The position numbers and the translations under genes were made by a program. Source: TMP-86 sp046347195 (GTDB lineage: Bacteria > Pseudomonadota > Gammaproteobacteria > Steroidobacterales > Steroidobacteraceae). From it: DNA of 64,000 bases. Below the pieces are notes generated by a model. The model was not told where the DNA came from. It worked only from the letters and a program-made list of their open reading frames with translations, and did no database searches. The DNA is taken from the NCBI GenBank assembly GCA_046347195.1, contig JAXMGQ010000029.1, forward strand, positions 1 to 64,000. The letters are read 5' to 3'. The first letter of the stretch is position 1. The number at the start of each line of letters is the position of its first letter. This document shows positions 26,479 through 35,855 of this stretch, piece after piece.

Positions 26479-26686
26479 TGCCCGGGCAGGCGAATTCACG
26501 TAAAGTATATAGTCTAACTATCTGAATATAAACTGATTTCGGCCGTTCATTCTTGTGCCGCGAACAGCCTGGGTATGGCGCGGCGTGGCTGCTGGGTAGG
26601 TTCGCTTCCCACCCGTCCCTCACGTGGCGCTGCCGACCTCGAGCGCTTATCCTCCACCGCATCACGCATCCGGTGAGAGCTCCCGC
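26479..26686. other. intergenic region with AT-rich dyad
   Basis: The stretch holds an AT-rich patch in a GC-rich surround with the dyad ATAGT-CTA-ACTAT (26509-26521). That could be a promoter/operator for the following amidohydrolase. No gene is supported here. Confidence 0.35.
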
Positions 26687-27928
26687 ATGACCAAGATCCT
26701 GATCCGCAATGCACGGGTGTTCGACGGTGAGAGCGCGGATTGCCCCGAGGGCATGCAGGTCATGGTCGAGCAGGGCCTCATCGTCGAGGTGACCCCGCGC
26801 CCGGTGGAGGTCGCCGATGCCCGCGTCATCGATGCCGGCGGCCGTACCCTGATGCCCGGGCTCATCGACGCCCATGTTCATGCGTACGGCTCGGATGTGA
26901 ATGCGGCGAGGATCGACCAGGCGGGCGACCCCTATCGCACCGCCTATGCGGTGCGGATGCTGGGGTTTGCGCTGGACTGCGGGTTCACCACGGTGCGCGA
27001 CATCGGCGGCGGGGACTTCAGCCTGTGGAGGGCGATCGAGGACCGCCTGATCCGGGCTCCGCGCTTCTTCTACGCCGGCAAGGTCCTGTCGATGACCGGT
27101 GGACACGGCGATCTGCGCCAGATGAGCGAGCGCCATCACACCAGCGGCTACTGCTCCTGCGGCGACTACAACACCGTTGCCGTGATCGCCGACGGCGTGG
27201 ACGCGTGCATCAAGGCCGCGCGCGAGGAACTGCGCCGCGGTGCCCACTGCATCAAGATCATGGCCTCGGGCGGTGTCGCATCTCCCACCGACCCGATCTG
27301 GATGAACCAGTACCGGGAGGATGAGATCCGCGCGATCGTGAACGAGTGCGTGGAACGCAGGACCTATGTGTCCGCGCACTGTCATCCGTCGAGCGCGATC
27401 CGGCGGTGCGTGGAGTTCGGAGTGCGCTGCATCGAGCACGGCACGCTCATCGACGAGGAGACGGCGCGGTTCGTGGCCGGGCGCGGCGCGTATGTCGTGC
27501 CGACCATGGCCATCATCTTCGCGCTCATCGAGCTGGGCCGGAAGCTCGGTTTCCCGCCGCAGAGCCAGGCCAAGGCGGAGATCGCCTTCAAGGAAGCCAT
27601 CAAGGGTCTTGCGCTCATGCGCGCGGCCGGTGTGAAGCTGGGCTTCGGAACGGACCTGCTGGGGGAAACCCACGTGCAGCAGTGCCGGGAATTCAGCATC
27701 CGGCGGCAGGTGTTCACGCCGTTGGAGATCCTGCGCCAGGCCACCTCGATGAATGCCGAGATCCTGATGCAGAAGGGCAAGCTGGGCTGCATCCGCCCGG
27801 GAGCGCATGCGGACCTGCTGGTCGTGCAGGGCGATCCGCTCGCGGACATCGAGCTGCTGGCCGCGAACGGCCGCAACCTGCGACTGATCATGCGCGGCGG
27901 CGAACTGGTCAGGAACGAACTGGCCTGA
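26687..27928 (+). CDS. cytoplasmic amidohydrolase (imidazolonepropionase-like)
   Basis: A 413-residue metal-dependent amidohydrolase without a signal peptide. HxH is in MPGLIDAHVHAYG near residue 60. Further metal or active-site segments are CIKIMASGGVASP, YVSAHCHPSS, RCIEHGTLIDEE and LGFGTDLLGETH, and the protein closes GAHADLLVVQGDPL. This is the prolidase/imidazolonepropionase-like branch and differs from the YtcJ-like enzymes elsewhere in the window. A remnant SDR gene follows 24 bases later, so a former two-enzyme unit is plausible. Substrate unknown. Confidence 0.9.
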   Translation: MTKILIRNARVFDGESADCPEGMQVMVEQGLIVEVTPRPVEVADARVIDAGGRTLMPGLIDAHVHAYGSDVNAARIDQAGDPYRTAYAVRMLGFALDCGFTTVRDIGGGDFSLWRAIEDRLIRAPRFFYAGKVLSMTGGHGDLRQMSERHHTSGYCSCGDYNTVAVIADGVDACIKAAREELRRGAHCIKIMASGGVASPTDPIWMNQYREDEIRAIVNECVERRTYVSAHCHPSSAIRRCVEFGVRCIEHGTLIDEETARFVAGRGAYVVPTMAIIFALIELGRKLGFPPQSQAKAEIAFKEAIKGLALMRAAGVKLGFGTDLLGETHVQQCREFSIRRQVFTPLEILRQATSMNAEILMQKGKLGCIRPGAHADLLVVQGDPLADIELLAANGRNLRLIMRGGELVRNELA

Positions 27929-27952
27929 TGAGCCCTTGAGCATCTGAAGTCC

Positions 27953-28135
27953 ATGAGCACCGTGCTCATCACCGGCGCGAGCCGCGGCATCGGCCGGGCG
28001 TCGCGCATCGGTGCGCGAACGCCCCTGGGGCGTCCGGGTCGCGCCGCGGAAATCGCCGAGGCCATCGTCTGGCTGCTGTCGGAGAATGCCAGCTACGTGA
28101 ACGGCGCGCTGCTCGATGTCACCGGCGGACGTTAG
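27953..28135 (+). pseudogene. short-chain dehydrogenase gene with large in-frame internal deletion
   Basis: The 60-residue frame reads as the N-terminus of an SDR (STVLITGASRGIGRASRIG) joined directly to an SDR C-terminus (GRPGRAAEIAEAIVWLLSEN, ending VNGALLDVTGGR). A normal SDR is about 250 residues, so roughly 190 residues, including the catalytic Ser-Tyr-Lys region, are missing. The frame is intact and has an ATG, so a short peptide could be made but cannot be a working dehydrogenase. Confidence 0.8.
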
Positions 28136-28144
28136 GAGTAGCCT

Positions 28145-29062
28145 TCAGCGGCGGGCGCCGCCGGGGCGCCAGTCGTTGACGATCAGCACGCCGCCCAGCA
28201 CGAGCACGGTCCCCAGCGCGAAGCGCAACTCGATCGGGTCGTGCAGCAGCACCGCGCCGAACACCACGCCCAGCAACGGAGTGAGCAGGGTCATCAGCAT
28301 CAGGCGCGAGGTGAGGTAATGGCGCAGCAGCCAGAACCATAGCAGGTAGCTGGCGATGGCGACGAGCAGGGTCTGGAAGGTCATCGACAGCAGCGCGAGC
28401 GGCGTCCACGCCAGGCGCGTCTGGCCCGAGGCGAACGCGAACGCGCCGATGACGAGCGATGCCATGCCGAGCTGGTAGAACACCGTCTTGTAGGTGGCGG
28501 CGTTGCCGACCCGGCCCCGGCGCAGCACCACGTTGGTCGCGCCCCAGATGACGGCGGCGCACAGGGCGAGGAGGTCTCCCTGGATCATCTCCAGCGCCGG
28601 TCGTGAGCCGCCGCCGAGGAAGGCCACGGCGATGCCGAGGACCGCAACTCCGATGCCGGTCCACTGCGCGACGCTGAGGCGCTCCTCGGGCAGGAACTGC
28701 ACGCCAAGGGCCGTGAAGATGGGTGAGGTGTACAGGAACACCACGGAATGCGCGGCCGTGGTGTGAAGCAACGCCTCGCCCACCAGGATGAACTCCAGCG
28801 AGAACATCAGGCCCAGCAGCAGCCCGCTGCGAAGCGTGCCATCGGCGAACAGGCGCGTGCGCTCGCGCCAGATCGTCCAGACCCCGAAGAACACCGCGGC
28901 GATGCTGAAGCGCAGCCACAGCTGCATGGTCGGGGCGATGTCGCCGGCGATGCCCTTCATGGCGGGCTGCTGGATGCCCCAGATCACGCACAGGACGAAC
29001 ATCAGGAGCGTTGCGCGAAAGTCCAGTGGACGTCGGACGGGGATGGGACGGGACTCGGACAA
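28145..29062 (-). CDS. EamA-family DMT transporter
   Basis: A 305-residue, ten-helix EamA transporter (MFVLCVIWGIQQPAMKGIAG; second repeat AAVIWGATNVVLRRG; C-terminal RLMLMTLLTPLLGVVFGAVL). A TTG start at 29062 with GGAAG upstream is the best choice; the frame stays open further upstream without any recognisable sequence. It is convergent with the SDR remnant and diverges from the MscS-like channel. Likely an exporter of small metabolites. Confidence 0.85.
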   Translation of the reverse strand: MSESRPIPVRRPLDFRATLLMFVLCVIWGIQQPAMKGIAGDIAPTMQLWLRFSIAAVFFGVWTIWRERTRLFADGTLRSGLLLGLMFSLEFILVGEALLHTTAAHSVVFLYTSPIFTALGVQFLPEERLSVAQWTGIGVAVLGIAVAFLGGGSRPALEMIQGDLLALCAAVIWGATNVVLRRGRVGNAATYKTVFYQLGMASLVIGAFAFASGQTRLAWTPLALLSMTFQTLLVAIASYLLWFWLLRHYLTSRLMLMTLLTPLLGVVFGAVLLHDPIELRFALGTVLVLGGVLIVNDWRPGGARR

Positions 29063-29194
29063 GGTTCTTCCGGGTTTCTGATGCGGCGATCCGGCGCCTG
29101 CAGTGTAGCGGTTCAGGATCACTACGCGGAAGGTCCGACGGTCGGTTTCGGCGACAACGAGCGCCGTGGCCCCCACATGCGCTAGCATGATCGC

Positions 29195-31066
29195 ATGCAA
29201 CGCCGGTTCCGCTCCCTGCTCCTGTCGCTCGCGGCGCTCCTGCCGTGGGCTGCGCCGCCGGTCGTTCGTGCGGACGTGGTGTCCCACCGGGCCGTTCTGT
29301 CCGCCGAGCAGGTGGTGCAGATCCTCGATGAGACCGTGGACTGGTATCGCACGCTCGGCGCCCAGCAGCAGAATGCCAGCCAGCCCAGCGATCTGCTGAT
29401 GCTCTACGCCAACCGGCAGACCGCCGACAAGGTCATTGCGCTGGCCTTCGAGATCGCGCGGGCGAACGCGGAACTGCTGAGCAGCGAGGCGGACCTGGCG
29501 CAGGGCGCCGGGCAGGGCACGAGTGCCGCGCAATCGCTGCAGCAGGTCCAGCGTCGGCTGGATGCGCAGCGCCAGTCCATCCAGGGGGAGATCGACCAGC
29601 AGCGGCGCGAACTGGCCACCGCCCGCAATCGCACCGCCGTCCAGGACAAGCTGGCGGAGCTGCAGGGCGAGCTGGACATGGTGAATGCGCGGCGCAACCT
29701 GCTCGACACCATGTACGAGTTCTCCACCATCAGCGACTCGCGCACCGCCAAGGCCAGTGCGCTCAAGGCGCAGATCGATGCCATTGCCGCCTCCATCCCC
29801 TCGCTGTCCCCGGCTACGGGACCGGCGGCAGCTGCCGCGACGGCGGCGCAGACGGGTGCTTCGCCGCCATCACTGACCGAGCCCGCGACGCCGGGGAAGC
29901 TGGGCATCTGGGACCTGGCATCCAACGTGCTGCGGTTGTCGCGCAAGATCCACACGCTGGATTCGATCGACAAGCGCACCGCGTCCCTGCAGGAGACCTT
30001 CGACCATCTGCGGGCCCAGCCGCTGGAACAGCTCAAGTCGCTGGCGGCGAGGAGCGATGCGCTGGCGGCGCAGGCCGACAACAGCACGGGGAGCGCCTTG
30101 CGCGGGGTGCGCGATGAGTTCGACACGCTGGCCTGGCTGTTCAAGCAGACCTCCTCCATCCTGATTCCCCTCACCCGTGAAAGCGTGCTGCTCAATCAAT
30201 ACCGGCACAACCTCACCATCTGGCGCGCAGGTCTTGACGTGCAGTACCACGATGCGCTGAAGACTCTCGCCGTGCGTGCGGGTTTCCTCGCCCTCATGCT
30301 GGCGGTGGTCTTCGGCATCGCGGAGCTCTGGCGCCGCGCGGTATTCCGCTATGCGCACGAGACACGCCGACGCCAGCAGCTGCTGCTGGTCCGGCGCATC
30401 GTGCTGTGGGCGGTGGTCCTCGTCATCGTCGGCATGACCTTCGCGAGCGAGCTGGGTTCGCTCGTGACCTTCGCGGGCCTGATCACCGCCGGACTCGCCG
30501 TGGCGATGCAGAGCATCCTCGTCTCGGTGGTCGGCTACTTCTTCCTCATCGGCAAATACGGCATCCGCGTGGGTGACCGGGTGCAGATCGGCAATGTCAC
30601 CGGCGAGGTCATCGAGCTCGGCCTCGTCCGCATGCACCTCATGGAGCTCAATGACCGCGGCGTGCTGGGACCCACCGGCCGGGTGGTGGGCTTCGCCAAC
30701 TCCATCGTGTTCCAGGCCTCGGGCGGGCTGTTCAAGCAGATACCCGGCGTCAACATTGCCTGGCACGAGACCACGCTGAAGCTTCCCGGGGGGTGCGACC
30801 CCGAGCAGGTCAAGATGCGCATGCTCGAGGTGCTCGGACGCTTGATGCAGGAGTACAAGGTGGAGATCGATCGCCAGGCCCAGGAGATCCGCCGCACCAC
30901 CGCTTCGGAGATCGCGGGCGATGCCAAGCCCAGCGTGCAGCTCAAGTTCTCCACCGACGGGGTGGAGGCGCATGTGCGCTATCCCGTGCACCTCGAGCAC
31001 GCCGCCGAGATCGACGAGCGCGTCTCGCGCGAACTGCTGGCCGTCATCTCCTCGGCGACGCGTTGA
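29195..31066 (+). CDS. MscS-like mechanosensitive channel with periplasmic coiled coil
   Basis: A 623-residue protein with a signal peptide (SLLLSLAALLPWAAPPVVRA). A long periplasmic region has coiled-coil character at about residues 100-190 (QQVQRRLDAQRQSIQGEIDQ). Transmembrane helices near 365, 405 and 430 follow. The MscS pore/beta domain has ITAGLAVAMQSILVSVVGYF and GIRVGDRVQIGNVTGEVIEL. It resembles large MscK/YbdG-type channels that release osmolytes on hypo-osmotic shock. A single-gene unit. Confidence 0.9.
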   Translation: MQRRFRSLLLSLAALLPWAAPPVVRADVVSHRAVLSAEQVVQILDETVDWYRTLGAQQQNASQPSDLLMLYANRQTADKVIALAFEIARANAELLSSEADLAQGAGQGTSAAQSLQQVQRRLDAQRQSIQGEIDQQRRELATARNRTAVQDKLAELQGELDMVNARRNLLDTMYEFSTISDSRTAKASALKAQIDAIAASIPSLSPATGPAAAAATAAQTGASPPSLTEPATPGKLGIWDLASNVLRLSRKIHTLDSIDKRTASLQETFDHLRAQPLEQLKSLAARSDALAAQADNSTGSALRGVRDEFDTLAWLFKQTSSILIPLTRESVLLNQYRHNLTIWRAGLDVQYHDALKTLAVRAGFLALMLAVVFGIAELWRRAVFRYAHETRRRQQLLLVRRIVLWAVVLVIVGMTFASELGSLVTFAGLITAGLAVAMQSILVSVVGYFFLIGKYGIRVGDRVQIGNVTGEVIELGLVRMHLMELNDRGVLGPTGRVVGFANSIVFQASGGLFKQIPGVNIAWHETTLKLPGGCDPEQVKMRMLEVLGRLMQEYKVEIDRQAQEIRRTTASEIAGDAKPSVQLKFSTDGVEAHVRYPVHLEHAAEIDERVSRELLAVISSATR

Positions 31067-31096
31067 GTTCGCGCGGCACGCAGGTGCTTCACGGGT

Positions 31097-31501
31097 TCAT
31101 TTCCTCCACATCCAGTCAACCGCGCCCCACGGATCGTGGCTGCGGGCGGTGAGGATGATGGCGACGAACACCAGCACTGCGCCACAGAAGCAGAGCTGCC
31201 GTCCACGCGGCGAGCGCGCCCGCTTCAGCGCGAAGCTGGCGAGCACGATGTAGGCGGCGAGCAGCGCGAGCTTCACCCACAGCCAGCCGTTGGCGAAGAC
31301 GGCGGGCGGCAGTATGCCCACCAGCACGAGCGCCGCACTGAGCAGCACGGTGTCGACGCTGTAGCTCAGGTAGCGGGGCAGGGCATGCATCGGCCAGCGT
31401 TGCCCGGCGAGAATGCCGAGCCCGCGCAACAGGAAAATGCTGCCGCTGGCGGTGACCGCCAGCAGGTGAATCCACTTGATCTGCGGATAGAACTCGAGCA
31501 C
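31097..31501 (-). CDS. SirB2-family membrane protein
   Basis: A 134-residue protein with four hydrophobic helices matching the SirB2 family (KWIHLLAVTASGSIFLLRGL, WPMHALPRYLSYSVDTVLLS, WLWVKLALLAAYIVLASFAL). It starts with GTG three bases after the NnrS stop, so it is translationally linked. SirB2 function is unsettled. Confidence 0.85.
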   Translation of the reverse strand: MLEFYPQIKWIHLLAVTASGSIFLLRGLGILAGQRWPMHALPRYLSYSVDTVLLSAALVLVGILPPAVFANGWLWVKLALLAAYIVLASFALKRARSPRGRQLCFCGAVLVFVAIILTARSHDPWGAVDWMWRK

Positions 31502-31504
31502 CGC

Positions 31505-32755
31505 TCAGCCCGGCGCACCATCGGTTCTCGGCGTCAGGTAGATCCAGGCCGAGCGCAGCACCCAGGGAGCGAAGGCGACCACCCAGCCGATGGCGGCGAG
31601 GGCCTGCCAGAGGCCGCTGTCGGGCAGCAGCTCCGACAGGATGCGCAGCACGGCGACACCCTGCAGCAGCAGGAAGCACAGCGCCGGAATCCGGCCGAGC
31701 GTCAGCGGCCGGCCGGAATGTCCTTGAGTCACGCGGGTGACCATGGCCACCAGCAGGCTCCCGAAGCAGCCGACGAACAGCGCGTGGAGCGGCGCGCGTC
31801 CGAGCATGAACTGCCCGGTGATCACGAACGCGACGCTCTGCAGCGTGTGCAGTGCCATCGCGACCGGGAGCCAGGCGAATCCCGCGAACAGCACCAGCAG
31901 CAACGGGATGCGCAATGCCGCCGGGTTCCACCAGCGCCACAGCAGCCAGCCCGTGATGAAGGTCAGCGGCGCATCGGCCACCCAGCTCCACTGGTAGTCA
32001 TGCAGGAGCACGAGCACCGTGTGAAGCAGCAGCAGGCCCCAGGCCGCGCCGAGCACCCACATCGGCCGCACGGTCTGATAACCGCGGATCACGGCACCGG
32101 CGAAGAACGGGATCATGCGATGGCAGACGGTGAGGAACACCGGCAGCAGCACCACGGTGCTGCCCATCTGCACCGCCGCGAACAGCCATCGTGCATCGAA
32201 GACCGACAGGAAGCGCAGGAAGAACAGCAGGCCGAGCAGGCCCATTCCGAGGGCGGCCAGGCAGCTTCGGGCATGCCAGCTGCGGCCCGCCTCGCTGATC
32301 GCGAGCCGCGCGAGCAGGAAGACGCCCCAGGCCCAGCCGGCGAGGGTGAGCAGCACCCCCGCCCGCAGCGTGGTGATCGAGGCCATGCCGAACAGCGTGA
32401 CGAGCTGGCCGCCGATGAGGCACGCGCCCACCGGCAGGTAGTGGCGCCTGGACAGCGGCGGCAGGTTCATCCAGCGCGGGAACACCGTGAGCAGGAAGCC
32501 GAAGAAGAAGGGCGGCAGCATCTGGTACTGCATGACGAAGGCGTGCAGCCAGCCGGCGGGAATGGCCGGGGTGGGCAGCTCGAACCCGTGCCAGCGGACG
32601 CTGACCAGCCAGGCGCTCCACCACACCATGGCCAGGAGCACCTGCAGCGTGCCGGTGAGGAACAGCAGGCGATGGGGCGCCGCGGCGAAGGCCAGGGATG
32701 CCTGCCACTCGGGCGAACCGGAATCGGCAGGCATGGTGGGACCCGTGGACATCAT
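31505..32755 (-). CDS. nnrS: NnrS-family membrane protein
   Basis: A 416-residue protein with about twelve hydrophobic helices. PHRLLFLTGTLQVLLAMVWW, MQYQMLPPFFFGFLLTVFPR, CHRMIPFFAGAVIRGY and MVTRVTQGHSGRPL are characteristic of NnrS, a heme/copper-containing protein linked to nitric-oxide stress. Two adjacent ATGs (32755, 32752) are the best start; an upstream extension is not conserved-looking. No nitrite or NO reductase is in the window. Confidence 0.9.
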   Translation of the reverse strand: MMSTGPTMPADSGSPEWQASLAFAAAPHRLLFLTGTLQVLLAMVWWSAWLVSVRWHGFELPTPAIPAGWLHAFVMQYQMLPPFFFGFLLTVFPRWMNLPPLSRRHYLPVGACLIGGQLVTLFGMASITTLRAGVLLTLAGWAWGVFLLARLAISEAGRSWHARSCLAALGMGLLGLLFFLRFLSVFDARWLFAAVQMGSTVVLLPVFLTVCHRMIPFFAGAVIRGYQTVRPMWVLGAAWGLLLLHTVLVLLHDYQWSWVADAPLTFITGWLLWRWWNPAALRIPLLLVLFAGFAWLPVAMALHTLQSVAFVITGQFMLGRAPLHALFVGCFGSLLVAMVTRVTQGHSGRPLTLGRIPALCFLLLQGVAVLRILSELLPDSGLWQALAAIGWVVAFAPWVLRSAWIYLTPRTDGAPG

Positions 32756-32967
32756 CCCAGCATGCCATAGACGCCGGACGATGCGGTATGCCCATGGATA
32801 GGCCAATCCACTTTGCCGGTGCGGCATGCGCCTACAGGCGATTTGGCGTTTGTAACATCGGTTCTTCCGCGACGGCGCATTTATCATCGCGTCATCCCAT
32901 CGATGAGGAAGATGAGGATGATGAGGACGACGGTGAATAGCGAACGCGCGAGGGCGGGAGTGATGGC

Positions 32968-33267
32968 ATGAAGATCACGACAGACTTGACCAACGAGGCG
33001 GTGCTGCACGAGATGGGACTGCGGATCGCCCGGCGCCGGATCGGCGCTGGCCTGACGCAGGCGCATCTTGCGGAAGAAGCCGGCATCGGCAAGCGGACGC
33101 TGGAGCGCATCGAGCGGGGTGAATCCGCGCAGGTGGCGACGCTGATCCGGGTGCTGCGCCGGTTGGGCAGCTTCGGCGAACTGGACCTGCTGGTGCCGGA
33201 AGCCTCGAATGAGGACAGGCTGGATGGAGGCCGATTGCGCCAGCGCGCTTCACCTCGCGCGGCCTGA
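32968..33267 (+). CDS. XRE-family HTH regulator (HipB-like), orphan
   Basis: A 99-residue protein with a Cro/XRE helix-turn-helix at about residues 18-72 (IARRRIGAGLTQAHLAEEAG, TLERIERGESAQVATLIRVL). This architecture is common for HipB-type antitoxins placed before a HipA kinase, but no hipA follows; the next gene is a convergent enoyl-CoA hydratase homolog. The C-terminal 25 residues look degraded. Three GATGAGGA repeats lie upstream at 32902-32927. Confidence 0.8.
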   Translation: MKITTDLTNEAVLHEMGLRIARRRIGAGLTQAHLAEEAGIGKRTLERIERGESAQVATLIRVLRRLGSFGELDLLVPEASNEDRLDGGRLRQRASPRAA

Positions 33268-33417
33268 AGACGGTTCGCCGGGCCGGCGCGGGGACGGGGG
33301 CCGATGCAGGTGCCATCACCGCGAAGCTCACAGCCCCGGCGGGAGACCGAAGAACCCTTCGGTATGAATACGGTTGGCAGGCATGCCCAGTGATCGGGCG
33401 GCGGGCGCTTTGTGGCC

Positions 33418-34224
33418 TCAGGCTGCCGGCCAGCGCGGTGGCCGTTTCTGCAGGAAGGCATCGATGCCTTCCGACGCATCGGGCAGTCCGACGTTGCACA
33501 CCATGGTGTCGCCGGCCATCTCGTAGGCCGTCCTGAGGCCCTGGTCGATCTGCGAGTAGAACGTCTTCTTGCCGAGGCCAATGACGCTGCGGCTGCGCGA
33601 GGCGATGCGCGTGGCGAACTGCGCTACCAGCACATCGAGCTGATCGGCGGGGACGCAGCGGTTGATCAGGCCCCAGTCCTCGGCTTGGGCGGCGCTGAAC
33701 ATCTCCCCCGTGAGCAGCATCTCCATGGCGCGCTTGCGGCCGATGTTGCGCGCGACGCCCACGGCGGGCGTCGAGCAGAACACGCCGATGTTGACGCCAG
33801 GCAAGGCGAAGCTGGCTTCGTCCGCCGCGAAGGCGAGATCACACATGGAGACGAGCTGGCAGCCCGCCGCGGTGGCGATGCCGTGGACCCGCGCGATGAT
33901 CGGCTGCGGCACCTGCGTCATGCGCAGCATCAGGCGATTGCAGGCATCGAACAGGGTTTTCTGCCAGGCGGGGTCGGCCGAATGCGCCCGCAGTTCCTTG
34001 AGATCATGCCCAGCGCAGAAGCCTTTGCCGTCGGCGGCGATCACGATGACTCGGGCATCGGCCTCTTGGCCGATGCGCACGAGCGCCGCATCCAGCGCGT
34101 TGATCATGTCGAGGGAGAGCGGATTGAACCGGCTGCCGCGATTGAGCGTCAGGCGCACGATGCCCGACTCGCGCTGTTCGAGTACGAAAGGGGTGTCCTG
34201 GATCTGGCCGACCGCTGCGTTCAT
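33418..34224 (-). CDS. enoyl-CoA hydratase/isomerase family protein
   Basis: A 268-residue crotonase-fold enzyme. Oxyanion-hole segments are GFCAGHDLKEL near residue 70 and HGIATAAGCQLVSMCDLAFA near residue 118. The position usually Glu in hydratases lies in FALPGVNIGVFCSTPAVG, without the usual catalytic Glu pair. That places it nearer the ECHDC3-like group than true hydratases. It stands alone on the minus strand. Exact reaction uncertain. Confidence 0.88.
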   Translation of the reverse strand: MNAAVGQIQDTPFVLEQRESGIVRLTLNRGSRFNPLSLDMINALDAALVRIGQEADARVIVIAADGKGFCAGHDLKELRAHSADPAWQKTLFDACNRLMLRMTQVPQPIIARVHGIATAAGCQLVSMCDLAFAADEASFALPGVNIGVFCSTPAVGVARNIGRKRAMEMLLTGEMFSAAQAEDWGLINRCVPADQLDVLVAQFATRIASRSRSVIGLGKKTFYSQIDQGLRTAYEMAGDTMVCNVGLPDASEGIDAFLQKRPPRWPAA

Positions 34225-34424
34225 GTGGGACCCTCGGAAGAACCCGGTATCCGCTCATCATAGGGCGGCAGGCGGGGATTGCAAATCGGGGCCGCCTCGA
34301 CCTGGTCGATTCGCGAGGCGTGATGCAAGCCGAACGGGCTTCGCAAGCCCTGTCCAGAGCGGTGGGTCGCATTGGCAGGCGCGACATTCCGGCGCGAATG
34401 GACCAGGCTCGAGGCTTCACGTAA

Positions 34425-34464
34425 TTACTCAATGACTGAGTAAAATTACTCAACGATTGAGTAA
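34425..34464. promoter_or_regulatory. twin 19-bp palindromes before the DUF4143 ATPase
   Basis: TTACTCA-N5-TGAGTAA occurs twice (34425-34443 and 34446-34464), repeating with a 21-bp period and ending 37 bases before the ATG. Two identical dyads on one face of the helix are a strong sign of a cooperative repressor site. The binding protein is not evident nearby. Confidence 0.65.
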
Positions 34465-34501
34465 AGTGGACCCCTGGGGCCGACCAGCGTACACTCCCGT
34501 C

Positions 34502-35695
34502 ATGGCCTTCAGGCGGACAGTGGTGCAGGAACTGGTGAATGCGTGCCGGCGCAAGCCGGCTTTGATCCAGGTCATCGCCGGGCCACGGCAGGTGGGAAAA
34601 ACCACTGCGGCTCAGCAGTTGGTCGAAATTCTCCGCTGGCCGCACGTGTGGGCGGCGGCCGACCTGCCCCTGCCGCCGGGTCCGGAATGGATCGAAACCC
34701 AGTGGCGGCTTGCGCGCGCGCTCCAGGCCTCGAGCGGTGAAAAAGTGCTGTTGGTGCTGGATGAAATCCAGAAGGTCCGTGGTTGGAGCGAAGTCGTCAA
34801 GAGTCTCTGGGACGAGGAAAAACGCAGTCGGGGCAAGGTGTTGCCGATAATACTCGGCTCTTCAGCATTGCTGGTGCAAAGAGGTCTGACGGAATCTCTG
34901 ACGGGAAGGTTTTTTCTGCATCGTTGTCCACATTGGTCATGGCCAGAATGTCGCAAGGCTTTCCGCTGGAGCCTGTCGCAATGGATCTATTTCGGCGGCT
35001 ATCCAGGCGCGGCACCGCTGATCCGGGATGAGGCCGCATGGAAACGTTATGTGGCGGATTCTCTCATCGAAACCGTCCTTTCCCGCGATGTGTTGCAGCT
35101 ACAGCCGATCGCAAAGCCGGCATTGCTTCGTCATCTCTTTGCGCTGGCCGCAGCCTACCCGGCTCAGATTCTCTCTTACAACAAGATGCTGGGCCAACTG
35201 CAGGATGCGGGGAATACGACGACACTTGCCAATTATCTGCGGGCGCTCGAAACCGCCTATCTGATCTCGGGTCTGGAGTTGTTCTCGAAAGGCAAGGTGC
35301 GCCAGCGCGGCAGCAGTCCCAAGTTCGCATTGTGGAACAACGCGTTGATCAATGCACTGTCACTGCTTACACGCAAACAAGCCGCCGCAGATGGAGCGTG
35401 GTGGGGAAGGCTCGTGGAAAACGCGGTGGCTGCGCATCTGCTGAATGGCTTGCAAGGTCCCGACTGGAGCATCAATTACTGGCGCGACGGCGATGCAGAA
35501 GTGGATTTCGTGGTGGCGCATGGCGCGCGTATATGGGCGTTGGAAGTCAAGAGCGGCCGCCCGGGAAAGATCAGCGGCATCACGGCTTTTCGCAAACGCT
35601 ACCCGCAGGCGACCGTTTGGCTGGTAGGTCGCGGGGGTGTTCGCTTGGAGGAATTTTTCAGCCGCGCGGCACCGGAGTGGTTTGGCGCCGCCTGA
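34502..35695 (+). CDS. AAA-type ATPase with DUF4143 domain
   Basis: A 397-residue ATPase with Walker A IAGPRQVGKTTAAQQL near residue 25, Walker B LLVLDEIQKVRGW near residue 85, and sensor LGSSALLVQRGLTESLTGRF. The C-terminal DUF4143 domain has WGRLVENAVAAHLLNGL, a nuclease-like AEVDFVV and WALEVKSGRPG. This family is widespread, often in accessory DNA, with poorly known function. The start is the ATG at 34502. Downstream is a 199-base gap before merR. Confidence 0.88.
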   Translation: MAFRRTVVQELVNACRRKPALIQVIAGPRQVGKTTAAQQLVEILRWPHVWAAADLPLPPGPEWIETQWRLARALQASSGEKVLLVLDEIQKVRGWSEVVKSLWDEEKRSRGKVLPIILGSSALLVQRGLTESLTGRFFLHRCPHWSWPECRKAFRWSLSQWIYFGGYPGAAPLIRDEAAWKRYVADSLIETVLSRDVLQLQPIAKPALLRHLFALAAAYPAQILSYNKMLGQLQDAGNTTTLANYLRALETAYLISGLELFSKGKVRQRGSSPKFALWNNALINALSLLTRKQAAADGAWWGRLVENAVAAHLLNGLQGPDWSINYWRDGDAEVDFVVAHGARIWALEVKSGRPGKISGITAFRKRYPQATVWLVGRGGVRLEEFFSRAAPEWFGAA

Positions 35696-35855
35696 AATTT
35701 GCGGACCGGCGGGGACGAGTTCCTCCACCAGCGCGAGCACCTCGGTGCGCAGCTCGCCGCAGGATGCGGCGCACGCCATCCTCGTCCGCCCCCGAGTGCC
35801 GCGCAACCACGCGGGCATGCATCTCGCCAGGCTTTGTGTCGGCCGCCGTCGAGGC

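Noticed and set aside
31136..32770. A 544-codon plus-strand frame opposite NnrS and SirB2
   Set aside because: Its translation is Gln/Glu/His-rich repeats typical of antisense to membrane proteins; NnrS and SirB2 motifs are on the minus strand.
32902..32927. GATGAGGA triple repeat as a CRISPR or phase-variable tract
   Set aside because: Only three short, unevenly spaced copies, no spacers and no coding frame depending on the count.
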